A stretch of 64,000 nucleotides of DNA, from positions 42,857-106,856 of the forward strand of contig NZ_JAQFJG010000007.1 in assembly GCF_030439915.1 (NCBI RefSeq), read 5' to 3'. The notes beneath the pieces are model-generated. The model was not told where the DNA came from, made no database searches, and saw only the letters and a list, made by a program, of their open reading frames with translations. Position numbers and translations under genes: made by a program. This DNA is from Streptococcus sp. SPS1 (lineage in GTDB: Bacteria; Bacillota; Bacilli; Lactobacillales; Streptococcaceae). Below, piece after piece: positions 1 through 7,645 of this stretch (the first letter of the stretch is position 1; each line of letters begins with the position of its first letter).

Positions 1-1
1 G

Positions 2-367
2 ATAGAGGAAGAAGAGTCCAGCGAAAGCGAACCAGGAATGATTATAAAACAAAGTCCAGGTGCAGGTGTTCCTTATGATTTGAGTAAACCTACTCAAATC
101 GTCTTGACAGTAGCTAAAAAAGTTACAAGTGTTGCCATGCCGAGCTACATTGGTTCCAGCTTGGAGTTTACTAAGAACAATTTGATTCAAATTGTTGGGA
201 TTAAGGAAGCCAATATAGAAGTTGTAGAAGTGACGAAAGCGCCTGCAGGTAGTGCAGAAGGCATGGTTGTTGAACAAAGTCCTAGAGCAGGTGAAAAGGT
301 AGACCTCAATAAGACAAGGGTCAAGATTTCAATCTACAAACCTAAAACAAGTTCAGCTACTCCTTAA
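2..367 (+). CDS. stkP: StkP serine/threonine kinase, C-terminal PASTA part (5' truncated by window)
   Basis: The frame is open from base 2 and ends at TAA 365-367, so only the extracellular C-terminus is present. It shows one partial and one nearly complete PASTA-type repeat, with the recurring pattern of small valine-rich strands ending in '[13 protein letters not shown]' and '[13 protein letters not shown]'. PASTA repeats of the membrane Ser/Thr kinase StkP bind peptidoglycan or muropeptides and link cell-wall status to division. The short Ser/Thr/Pro-rich tail (SSATP) matches what I remember of pneumococcal StkP. The kinase and membrane segments lie upstream of the window. A terminator follows directly. 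Confidence 0.85.
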   Translation: MEEEESSESEPGMIIKQSPGAGVPYDLSKPTQIVLTVAKKVTSVAMPSYIGSSLEFTKNNLIQIVGIKEANIEVVEVTKAPAGSAEGMVVEQSPRAGEKVDLNKTRVKISIYKPKTSSATP

Positions 368-397
368 AATCAGATGGATAATCAAAATAAGTAATCA

Positions 398-432
398 ATC
401 TTTGTCATGATTTCATGGCAAAGATTTTTTTT
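398..432 (+). terminator. Rho-independent terminator after stkP
   Basis: A 12-bp imperfect stem (ATCTTTGTCATG pairing with CATGGCAAAGAT, one wobble) with an ATTT loop is followed by eight T residues. It ends the stkP transcript. Confidence 0.85.
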
Positions 433-481
433 GACTCCAGATTTGTGATAGAATAGAGGGAGTTGATAAAAGGAGGCAAGC

Positions 482-1240
482 ATGGAAGAGTCAAAAGAAT
501 TAAATGCCGTCATCGATGTGATTATGTTAGCTGGAACCATTCTTCTCAAAAGTGGCTCAGAGATTCATCGTGTAGAAGATACCATGATTCGGATCGCGCA
601 TTCGCAGGGGATTATGGATTGCAATGTTCTTGCTATGCCTGCAGCTATCTTTTTCTCCATTGAAAACACCAATATTTCGCGAATGAAACGCGTGACTTCC
701 TCTTCTTATAACATTGAAAAAGTCTGCGATGTCAACCAGATTTCTCGTCAGCTGGTTGGGGGGCAGATTGATTTGGAGACAGCCTTCAAGCAATTGACAG
801 CCTTGCAGGCCCAACCTCTTCCTTATACCAAGTTGCAGGTAACTTTGGCTGCGACCTTAAGTGCTCCTTTCTTTTCGGTTATGTTTAGTGGAAATATCTA
901 CGACGCACTTGGGGCAGGAGTGGCTACCTTATTTGGTTTTGCCTTTTCCCTCTATGTGGAGAAGTTTATCCGAATTCCTTTTGTAACAGCATTTGCTGGA
1001 GCCTTTGTCTTTGGGATGATAGCTCAGTTTTGGGCGCGCTACACAGGCTTTCCCTCAACGGCAGATTTGATTATAGCTGGTGCGGTCATGCCTTTTGTAC
1101 CAGGTATTGCCTTGACCAATGCGGTTCGTGATATTATGACTAACCACATAAACTCTGGTATGAGCAAGATGTTTGAATCCCTGCTCATTACCCTTGCTTT
1201 AGGGGCGGGAACTTCTGTCGCCTTGGTATTGATGAACTAA
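482..1240 (+). CDS. ThrE-type threonine/serine exporter, N-terminal half (DUF1212)
   Basis: A 252-aa protein whose N-terminal ~110 residues are soluble (motif AGTILLKSGSEIHRVEDTM, typical of the DUF1212/ThrE family). About five hydrophobic helices follow (residues ~118-250). Full-length ThrE of Corynebacterium combines this half with a second membrane half in one chain; here the second half is the next ORF, which starts 1 bp after the stop. The two proteins probably act together as an amino-acid exporter. The start has a strong SD (aaaggaggcaag). Substrate is inferred from the family only. Confidence 0.8.
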   Translation: MEESKELNAVIDVIMLAGTILLKSGSEIHRVEDTMIRIAHSQGIMDCNVLAMPAAIFFSIENTNISRMKRVTSSSYNIEKVCDVNQISRQLVGGQIDLETAFKQLTALQAQPLPYTKLQVTLAATLSAPFFSVMFSGNIYDALGAGVATLFGFAFSLYVEKFIRIPFVTAFAGAFVFGMIAQFWARYTGFPSTADLIIAGAVMPFVPGIALTNAVRDIMTNHINSGMSKMFESLLITLALGAGTSVALVLMN

Positions 1241-1241
1241 T

Positions 1242-1691
1242 ATGACACTAACAACCTTTTTATTACAAGCAGTAGCAAGTCTTCTTGCCATTATCACTTT
1301 TCTAATCGTACTCAATGTGCAACGGTCCATGCTCTTACCTGGAGGGATTTTGGGCATGGCTGTCTGGCTAATCTATCTTTTGCTCAAGGAACCGACCAAT
1401 GTTATTGTGGCTACTTTTATTGCAGCCATTATAGGTTCTTGTGTCAGTCAGATTTTAAGTATTCTTTATAAGACACCTGCTGTGGTCTTTATCTTGGCCA
1501 TCTTGGCACCGCTGGTTCCAGGTTATCTCTCCTACCGAACAACTGCCTTTTTTGTGACAGGGGACTATAATAAAGCGCTGGCAAGTGCGACCTTGGTTGT
1601 CATGCTGGCTCTGGTAATCTCTATTGGAATGGCTAGCGGAACAGTAATTCTCAGACTGTATCATTATATAAAAACACATCGAGTATCCTAG
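1242..1691 (+). CDS. ThrE-type exporter, C-terminal half (DUF3815)
   Basis: A 149-aa integral membrane protein with about five predicted helices over its length. It contains the 'PLVPGYLSYRTT' segment near residue 90 that is typical of the second half of split ThrE exporters. It is translationally coupled to the preceding gene (1 bp gap), so the two halves are probably made in equal amounts and form one transporter. No terminator is evident after it; the next gene has its own promoter. Confidence 0.75.
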   Translation: MTLTTFLLQAVASLLAIITFLIVLNVQRSMLLPGGILGMAVWLIYLLLKEPTNVIVATFIAAIIGSCVSQILSILYKTPAVVFILAILAPLVPGYLSYRTTAFFVTGDYNKALASATLVVMLALVISIGMASGTVILRLYHYIKTHRVS

Positions 1692-1736
1692 GCTTTACAG
1701 AAATGAAAGAATTTTCTGAAAAATAAGACAAATGAA

Positions 1737-1765
1737 TTGACAAGGCTTTCTATGTATGCTATTCT
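1737..1765 (+). promoter_or_regulatory. Promoter for the small secreted protein
   Basis: TTGACA at 1737-1742 and TATTCT at 1760-1765 with a 17-bp spacer. A TGC just before the -10 makes it an extended -10 promoter. Confidence 0.7.
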
Positions 1766-1788
1766 CTCTACATATAGGAGGAAAAATC

Positions 1789-2100
1789 ATGAAAAAATCA
1801 CTATTTTCCTTATTGTCTGTAAGTCTACTGACCTTGCTGTTTATCCCAGTCATGGTTTCTAGTTCGGGTTCAGAATTTCAAAGTGGATTGCAAGAGCATC
1901 AGTTGATTGCCGAAAAGGTTAGTAAAACACTTGACAAGACATTTGATAAGAATATCAGAGAAATTCCGACCAGTCAGTTTTATCAAGAATTTGTAGATGA
2001 GATGGGAAGGACTTACTCAGGAGATTTGATCCTCCAGGAGCTGAGAACTGTGAATGGCGCTTATAAAGCTACTTATGTCGGTGAACTCTATAGCAACTAA
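1789..2100 (+). CDS. Small exported protein of unknown function
   Basis: A 103-aa product when started at the ATG behind a perfect SD (taggaggaaaaatc); an in-frame upstream ATG at 1756 has no SD and overlaps the promoter. The N-terminus is a signal peptide (KK, then a hydrophobic run to about residue 22 with VSSSGSE after it). There is no lipobox cysteine. The mature part is charged and contains no motif I recognise. It has its own promoter and terminator, so it is a monocistronic unit. Function unknown. Confidence 0.7.
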   Translation: MKKSLFSLLSVSLLTLLFIPVMVSSSGSEFQSGLQEHQLIAEKVSKTLDKTFDKNIREIPTSQFYQEFVDEMGRTYSGDLILQELRTVNGAYKATYVGELYSN

Positions 2101-2128
2101 TCATTCTTTAAAATTATGACCAATAAGA

Positions 2129-2157
2129 GGCTTGATTTGGTGAATCAAGTCTTTTTT
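2129..2157 (+). terminator. Rho-independent terminator
   Basis: The stem GGCTTGATT / AATCAAGTC (one G-T pair) is followed by six T residues. It closes the small secreted-protein gene. Confidence 0.8.
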
Positions 2158-2230
2158 CTCTCTTTTACTACCATTTGTGATAAAATAGTACTGAACGATT
2201 TTTTACATGAATGATAAAACAGAGGTAAAT

Positions 2231-3403
2231 ATGACAATCGGTATTGATAAGATTGGTTTTGCGACCAGTCAATATGTCTTGAAGTTACAAGACTTAGCAG
2301 AAGCGAGGGGCATTGACCCTGAAAAATTAAGCAAAGGACTCTTACTCGAGGAATTGAGTATTGCACCCCTAACTGAGGACATCGTGACCTTGGCTGCCAG
2401 TGCTAGTGACTCTATCTTAACTGAGCAAGAAAGAGCAGAAATCGATATGGTCATTGTGGCGACTGAGTCAGGAATTGACCAGAGTAAGGCTGCAGCTGTC
2501 TTTGTGCATGGCTTGCTGGGTATTCAGCCCTTTGCTCGTAGTTTCGAAATTAAAGAAGCCTGCTATGGAGCGACAGCTGCCCTTCATTATGCCAAATTGC
2601 ATGTGGAAAATTCTCCACAGTCCAAGGTCTTGGTCATTGCCAGTGATATTGCCAAGTATGGTATTGAAACTCCAGGAGAACCCACTCAGGGTGCTGGCAG
2701 TGTGGCCATGTTGATTACACAAAATCCACGCATGATGGCTTTTAATAATGACAATGTGGCTCAGACTCGTGACATCATGGATTTCTGGCGTCCAAATTAC
2801 TCGACAACTCCTTATGTCAATGGTGTCTATTCTACCCAACAATATTTGGATAGTTTGAAAACAACTTGGCTTGAATACCAAAAACGCTACCAGCTTACTT
2901 TGGATGATTTCGCAGCGGTTTGCTTCCACTTGCCTTATCCTAAATTAGCGCTAAAAGGTTTGAAAAAAATCATGGATAAGAGCCTGCCTCAAGAGAAAAA
3001 AGACCTCTTGCAAAAGCATTTTGACCAGTCTATTCTCTACAGTCAAAAGGTGGGGAATATCTACACAGGTTCCCTCTTCCTTGGACTTTTGTCTCTCTTG
3101 GAAAATACAGATAGCTTGAAGGCTGGGGATAAAATCGCCCTTTATAGTTATGGAAGCGGGGCTGTAGCTGAGTTCTTCAGTGGTGAATTGGTTGAAGGAT
3201 ATGAAGCTTATCTGGATAAAGACCGTTTGAACAAGCTCAACCAACGAACTGCCCTGTCTGTTGCAGACTATGAAAACATCTTCTTTGAGGAAGTGGTGTT
3301 GGATGAAACAAACTCTGCCCAGTTTGCTGGCTATGAAAATCAAGATTTTGCCTTGGTGGAAATTGTTGACCACCAACGCCGTTATAGCAAGGTTGAAAAA
3401 TGA
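2231..3403 (+). CDS. mvaS: Hydroxymethylglutaryl-CoA synthase
   Basis: A 390-aa enzyme of the mevalonate pathway that condenses acetyl-CoA with acetoacetyl-CoA to HMG-CoA, feeding isoprenoid (undecaprenyl) synthesis. The start MTIGIDKIGF and the catalytic cysteine in EACYGATAAL (about residue 110) are typical of bacterial HMGS. The ATG at 2231 is preceded by 'agaggt' SD; an in-frame ATG 24 bp upstream lacks one. An extended -10 (TGATAAAAT, 2178-2186) lies just upstream. It overlaps mvaA by 4 bp (ATGA), so the pair is translationally coupled. Confidence 0.95.
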   Translation: MTIGIDKIGFATSQYVLKLQDLAEARGIDPEKLSKGLLLEELSIAPLTEDIVTLAASASDSILTEQERAEIDMVIVATESGIDQSKAAAVFVHGLLGIQPFARSFEIKEACYGATAALHYAKLHVENSPQSKVLVIASDIAKYGIETPGEPTQGAGSVAMLITQNPRMMAFNNDNVAQTRDIMDFWRPNYSTTPYVNGVYSTQQYLDSLKTTWLEYQKRYQLTLDDFAAVCFHLPYPKLALKGLKKIMDKSLPQEKKDLLQKHFDQSILYSQKVGNIYTGSLFLGLLSLLENTDSLKAGDKIALYSYGSGAVAEFFSGELVEGYEAYLDKDRLNKLNQRTALSVADYENIFFEEVVLDETNSAQFAGYENQDFALVEIVDHQRRYSKVEK

Positions 3404-4677
3404 TGAAGATAAGTTGGAATGGATTTTCTAAAAAATCATACCAAGAGCGCCTCGAGCTGTTACAAGCTCAGGCGCTCCTTAGTCCTGAGAAGCAAGTGAG
3501 TTTGGAGCAGGATGAACAGATTAGTGTGACTGTGGCAGATCAGCTGAGTGAGAATGTAGTGGGAACTTTTTCTCTGCCTTATTCGCTGGTCCCAGAGGTT
3601 CTCGTTAACGGTCAGGAATACACAGTTCCCTATGTGACAGAAGAACCGTCCGTGGTTGCTGCGGCCAGCTATGCCAGCAAAATCATCAAGCGTGCAGGCG
3701 GTTTTACCGCACAAGTCCATGAGCGTCAGATGATTGGTCAGGTAGCCCTTTATCAAGTTGCTAATCCTGAACAAGCTCAAGAGAAGATTGCAAACAAAAA
3801 GACTGAGCTCTTGGAGCTTGCTAATCAAGCCTATCCTTCCATTGTTAAACGTGGGGGCGGGGCGCGTGATTTGCATGTAGAACAGATCAAAGGCGAAACA
3901 GACTTTCTCGTTGTTTATCTCCATGTCGATACCCAGGAAGCTATGGGAGCCAATATGCTTAACACCATGCTGGAAGCCTTGAAACCCGTCTTAGAAGAAC
4001 TCAGTCAGGGACAGAGCCTTATGGGAATTTTGTCCAACTACGCGACCGATTCTCTGGTGACTGCAAATTGTCGCATTGCCTTTCGATACTTGAGCCGTCA
4101 AAAGGATCAAGGGCGAGAGATTGCGGAGAAAATAACTTTGGCTAGCCAGTTTGCGCAGGCTGATCCTTACCGAGCTGCTACTCACAATAAAGGGATTTTT
4201 AATGGTATTGATGCCATTTTAATTGCCACTGGTAATGACTGGCGTGCTATTGAGGCAGGAGCTCATGCCTTTGCCAGTCGAGATGGACGCTACCAAGGTC
4301 TTAGTCAATGGACGCTGGATCTTGAAAGAGAAGAATTGGTTGGTGAGATGACCCTGCCCATGCCTGTGGCGACCAAGGGTGGCTCTATCGGCCTTAACCC
4401 TCGTGTAGCCCTCAGTCATGAGCTACTGGGAAATCCTTCTGCCAAAGAATTGGCCCAGATTATCGTGTCTATCGGTCTTGCACAAAATTTTGCAGCCCTG
4501 AAAGCTTTAGTCAGCACAGGAATTCAGCAAGGCCACATGAAATTGCAGGCCAAATCCTTAGCTCTCCTAGCAGGTGCCAGTGAATCCGAGGTAGCTCCCC
4601 TAGTCGAGCGCCTCATCGTAGATAAAACCTTTAACCTAGAGACAGCCCAGCGTTATTTAGAAAATTTAAGATCATAA
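3400..4677 (+). CDS. mvaA: Hydroxymethylglutaryl-CoA reductase, degradative-type (class II)
   Basis: A 425-aa class II HMG-CoA reductase that makes mevalonate from HMG-CoA. Visible family landmarks are 'ENVVGTFSLPY' near residue 50, the 'VKRGGGARDL' loop and 'GNDWRAIEAGAHAFASRDG' with its catalytic Asp (about residue 280). The length is normal. It starts within the mvaS stop (ATGATG; either ATG is possible) and is followed by a terminator, so mvaS-mvaA is a two-gene operon. Members of this class in Gram-positive cocci serve biosynthesis despite the 'degradative' label. Confidence 0.95.
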   Translation: MMKISWNGFSKKSYQERLELLQAQALLSPEKQVSLEQDEQISVTVADQLSENVVGTFSLPYSLVPEVLVNGQEYTVPYVTEEPSVVAAASYASKIIKRAGGFTAQVHERQMIGQVALYQVANPEQAQEKIANKKTELLELANQAYPSIVKRGGGARDLHVEQIKGETDFLVVYLHVDTQEAMGANMLNTMLEALKPVLEELSQGQSLMGILSNYATDSLVTANCRIAFRYLSRQKDQGREIAEKITLASQFAQADPYRAATHNKGIFNGIDAILIATGNDWRAIEAGAHAFASRDGRYQGLSQWTLDLEREELVGEMTLPMPVATKGGSIGLNPRVALSHELLGNPSAKELAQIIVSIGLAQNFAALKALVSTGIQQGHMKLQAKSLALLAGASESEVAPLVERLIVDKTFNLETAQRYLENLRS

Positions 4678-4709
4678 AAAACTCAGACGAATTGGTCTGA
4701 GTTTTCTTG
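4678..4709 (+). terminator. Terminator after mvaA
   Basis: A perfect stem, AAAACTCAGAC / GTCTGAGTTTT, with loop GAATTG and a T-rich tail directly after the mvaA stop. Confidence 0.85.
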
Positions 4710-4714
4710 TGCTT

Positions 4715-4866
4715 ATATTCTTCGAAAATCTCTTCAAACCACGTCAGCTTCGCCTTGCCGTAGATATATGTAACTGACTTCGTCAGTCTTATCTACAACC
4801 TCAAAGCAGTGCTTTGAGCAGCCTGTGGCTAGCTTCCTAGTTTGCTCTTTGATTTTCATTGAGGTA
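4715..4866 (+). repeat. BOX repeat (boxA-boxB-boxC)
   Basis: Matches the pneumococcal BOX element as I remember it: boxA (ttcttcgaaaatctcttc... cgccttgccgta), boxB with the inner hairpin ACTGACTTCGTCAGT and CTCAAAGCAGTGCTTTGAG, and boxC (gctagcttcctagtttgctc... ttttcattgag). The boxC end abuts the stop codon of scrR on the opposite strand. BOX elements are non-autonomous repeats dispersed through the genome and can affect expression of neighbours. Confidence 0.93.
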
Positions 4867-5832
4867 TTAAATACTTTTTCCTGGTAATAGAGTAACTGGT
4901 AGGAAGTAACCGGTTGTTGCGACTTCCTTGCCTTCAATCTTTTGCAAGAGAAGGTCAACAGTGAGGCAGGCAATCTCTTCCAAAGGTTGTTTGATGGTCG
5001 CGAGTTGAGGATAGTAATTTTCGATAAAGTAAGTCCCATCATAGCCGATGACCTTGAGCTCTTCTGGGACAGAAATGCCCAGTTCTTGAGCGATTTTAAT
5101 GACCAGAATGGCAGTCAAATCATCCGAAGTAAAGATGGCATCTGGTTTTTGTCGGGTCAAGATATTCTTGATTTCCATTTCTTTTCTGACGGGAGAAAAG
5201 TCACTGGAAACATTGATAATAGGTGCTTTGGGGAGTACGGATGCAAAACCAGCGTGGCGCAGTCCGGTTGGTGAGTTAGAATTGTCATTCCCTGTAATCA
5301 TGATGATAGACTGGGCACCTGTCTTAACCAAGGTCTGGGCGGCTAGGACTCCACCAGCATAGTTGTCAGAGGAGACGACAGGGATGTCTGGCGATAGGTT
5401 TCGGTCAAAGGAAATAATAGGTGCCGTCACACGATTGTAGTCTTCAATTCCTAGGTTGTGACTACCAGAAATGATGCCGTCCACCTGATTGGCTTCCAAC
5501 ATTTCGATGTATTCGCGTTCCTTCTCAGAATCATGTTCACTGTTGCAGATGATGGTCTTGTAACCATTTTTGAAGAGTTGGTGTTCCAATTTATCAATCA
5601 ATTCTGCATAGAAAACATTGGAAATATTGGGGAAAATCAAGCCGATTAACTTAGCTGATTTTCCTTGCAGACTACGAGCCAGGTTGTTGGGTTTATAGCC
5701 CAATTCTCGCATGGCTTCATTGACCTTTTGAATGGTTTTTTCAGATAGATACCCTTTTTTATTGATAACCCGAGAAACGGTAGTAGGGCTGACGCCTGCA
5801 AGTTTGGCGACATCAGTTAGTTTTGCGACCAT
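4867..5832 (-). CDS. scrR: Sucrose operon repressor, LacI family
   Basis: A 321-aa LacI/GalR regulator. The N-terminal helix-turn-helix is clear (TDVAKLAGVSPTTVSRVINK, residues ~6-25), followed by the periplasmic-binding-protein-like sugar-sensing core (LIGLIFPNISNVFYAEL onward). It overlaps the 3' end of scrB by 20 bp and is cotranscribed with it. By analogy with other streptococcal ScrR proteins it should repress scrB and scrA through operators in the 7.3-7.6 kb gap and release them when sucrose or a derivative is present. Its stop codon is formed at the junction with the BOX element. Confidence 0.92.
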   Translation of the reverse strand: MVAKLTDVAKLAGVSPTTVSRVINKKGYLSEKTIQKVNEAMRELGYKPNNLARSLQGKSAKLIGLIFPNISNVFYAELIDKLEHQLFKNGYKTIICNSEHDSEKEREYIEMLEANQVDGIISGSHNLGIEDYNRVTAPIISFDRNLSPDIPVVSSDNYAGGVLAAQTLVKTGAQSIIMITGNDNSNSPTGLRHAGFASVLPKAPIINVSSDFSPVRKEMEIKNILTRQKPDAIFTSDDLTAILVIKIAQELGISVPEELKVIGYDGTYFIENYYPQLATIKQPLEEIACLTVDLLLQKIEGKEVATTGYFLPVTLLPGKSI

Positions 5833-7267
5833 AATCTAATTCATAGTAAGTTCCAGTTGGGTTTCCAGATTTGATCAGGATCCCATTTTGGTCCGCATGT
5901 GGGAAGACACGACCAGAAAATACTTTTTCTCCTTTATTGATGAAAATTTCAAAGACAGAGTTATCGATGAAGATTGTAGCAGTAGTAGCCTGATTATCGA
6001 TTGGGCAAGAACGAGTTGTCCCAAATTCTTGAGCATACTGTTCACCAGCCTGGCTACGATCCACTGTCACTTGACCATTTACAAGGTCAAAGTTGATTGC
6101 AAGTCCCTTGCCTTCTTTGTCAGCAAGTAAGACAATCTCGCTCTGGCTATTAGCTTCCAAGTTGAGCTCGAGTTCGTAGGTGTTATTGGTTTGAGCACGG
6201 TTTGAGAAGACTTCTTCAGAAGCACGAAGGTCCTTGATAGCTGCGACTGGGTATTGGTAGAGTTTGCCGTCTTTGATAGTCAGTTCTTTGACCAATGAGA
6301 AGGTTCCTTGGTGGTCAAAACGGTCAGATGGGTAAGAAACATCTGGCAAACCAAGCCAGCTAACTGCTAGAGCACGTCCATCAGGAGCGTTGAAGGCTTG
6401 AGTTGCATAGGCTTCGAAACCATAATCCATGTTTTGAAGTTGAGATACATCTACCATTTTGGCGTTTTCAGGGTCAAAGGAAGCCCCAATTTTGTACATA
6501 TTTGGATAGATATTGTCGTAGTCTAGAACTTTCTTATCCAATCCTTGTGGGCAGTAGAGAAGGACAGGTTGCTCTCCTACAAAGACTAGATTTGGGCATT
6601 CCATCATGTAGGCAGTGCGGTCGTTAGCAAAGTCAAGGTCGCCAACTGCTTGCCAGTTTGTGTAGTCGTTGTCCACAGCCTTGTAGAGACGGACGAAGCC
6701 TTTTTTCTCCAAGTCCTGTCCTCCGACGATAGCATAATATTGACCTTTAAAGTTAAAAATTTGCGGATCGCGGAAGTGGTCAGTAGAGTCTGCTGGCTGG
6801 TCAATCAAGATCTTGTCAATCTTCGTAATCTTGCCATCCTTATCCATCAAAGCACCGATCTGGTAAGGGTGACGGATCCAGTTTTCATCACGGACATTTC
6901 CTGTATAGAATAGGAATAAGTTATCGCCAAACTGCATGGCAGAACCAGAGTAGGCACCGTGGCTATCTAATGGAGTATCAGGCAAAACTTTGACTCCAGT
7001 TTCTGTGAAATGAACCAAGTTCTCACTTTCCAATTGAACCCAAGATTTCAAACCGTGGGCTGCACCAAAAGGAAAGTTCTGATAAAAAACAATCCACTTT
7101 CCATCAAAGTAAGAAAAGCCATTTGGGTCGTTAAGAAGTCCTGTTTTTGGCTCAACATGATAATGAGTATGCCATGGAGATTGTGCCATATTTTCTTTAA
7201 TATTCTTAATTTCTTCTTGCGTCCAATCTTGATAAAGTCTGTAACGACGCTCAGTTGTCCATTCCAT
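5813..7267 (-). CDS. scrB: Sucrose-6-phosphate hydrolase (GH32)
   Basis: A 484-aa intracellular beta-fructosidase that splits sucrose-6-phosphate, delivered by ScrA, into glucose-6-phosphate and fructose. GH32 signatures are present in order: LLNDPNG (nucleophile Asp, about residue 46), FRDPQIF (RDP motif, about residue 165) and MECPNL (acid/base Glu in the EC motif, about residue 220). A C-terminal beta-sandwich follows. The SD is 'ggaggaatag'. It is divergent from scrA with a shared regulatory gap and overlaps scrR at its 3' end. Confidence 0.95.
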   Translation of the reverse strand: MEWTTERRYRLYQDWTQEEIKNIKENMAQSPWHTHYHVEPKTGLLNDPNGFSYFDGKWIVFYQNFPFGAAHGLKSWVQLESENLVHFTETGVKVLPDTPLDSHGAYSGSAMQFGDNLFLFYTGNVRDENWIRHPYQIGALMDKDGKITKIDKILIDQPADSTDHFRDPQIFNFKGQYYAIVGGQDLEKKGFVRLYKAVDNDYTNWQAVGDLDFANDRTAYMMECPNLVFVGEQPVLLYCPQGLDKKVLDYDNIYPNMYKIGASFDPENAKMVDVSQLQNMDYGFEAYATQAFNAPDGRALAVSWLGLPDVSYPSDRFDHQGTFSLVKELTIKDGKLYQYPVAAIKDLRASEEVFSNRAQTNNTYELELNLEANSQSEIVLLADKEGKGLAINFDLVNGQVTVDRSQAGEQYAQEFGTTRSCPIDNQATTATIFIDNSVFEIFINKGEKVFSGRVFPHADQNGILIKSGNPTGTYYELDYGRKTN

Positions 7268-7304
7268 TCTTCTATTCCTCCAAAAATCTTATCACTTTTA
7301 ATAG

Positions 7305-7318
7305 TAACCGTTTTCGGA
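7305..7318 (-). promoter_or_regulatory. Putative ScrR/LacI-family operator, scrB side (downstream site)
   Basis: Read on the minus strand, CCGAAAACGGTTACT-like sequence sits between the presumed scrB promoter and the scrB SD. It has the central CG and flanking A/T arms of LacI-family sites. The assignment to ScrR is an inference from position. Confidence 0.4.
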
Positions 7319-7357
7319 AAAAAAAGCAAGACTTTTATGTTAAAAAAGAGAAAAAAC

Positions 7358-7374
7358 TGTCAAACGTTTATCAT
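7358..7374 (-). promoter_or_regulatory. Operator overlapping the scrB -35 box
   Basis: Minus strand ATGATAAACGTTTGACA: a palindromic AAACGTTT core fused to a perfect TTGACA -35 for scrBR. The same arrangement (AAACGCTTGACA) is found at the scrA promoter, suggesting one repressor controls both. Confidence 0.55.
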
Positions 7375-7540
7375 AAAATAAATGCAGGAAATCAATCAAA
7401 TTTTCACAAAAATATGAAAGAGAATGAAATAAAACCCTTTTAACCAAGATTTTAAACTTATTTTTTTAAGGAACACCTGATAAAACAGTCAAAATCAATC
7501 AATCTAAAGCGAGCAAACTAAGTGGATAGAATATTTTTTC

Positions 7541-7612
7541 TGCAAAACGCTTGACATATTTCTAAAACATGATAAAATAATAGTCGTAGGGCGAATAAAA
7601 TCGCTTTCAAAC
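7541..7612 (+). promoter_or_regulatory. scrA promoter and operators
   Basis: TGCAAAACGCTTGACA at 7541-7556 overlaps the -35 (TTGACA 7551-7556); TAAAAT at 7573-7578 is the -10 with a 16-bp spacer. A second LacI-type half-palindrome (AAATCGCTTTCAAAC, 7598-7612) lies just downstream of the likely start point. This mirrors the scrB side. The sites could bind ScrR, CcpA or both. Confidence 0.6.
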
Positions 7613-7645
7613 AAGAACAAAATTTTATATAAGGAGATTTTTGCT

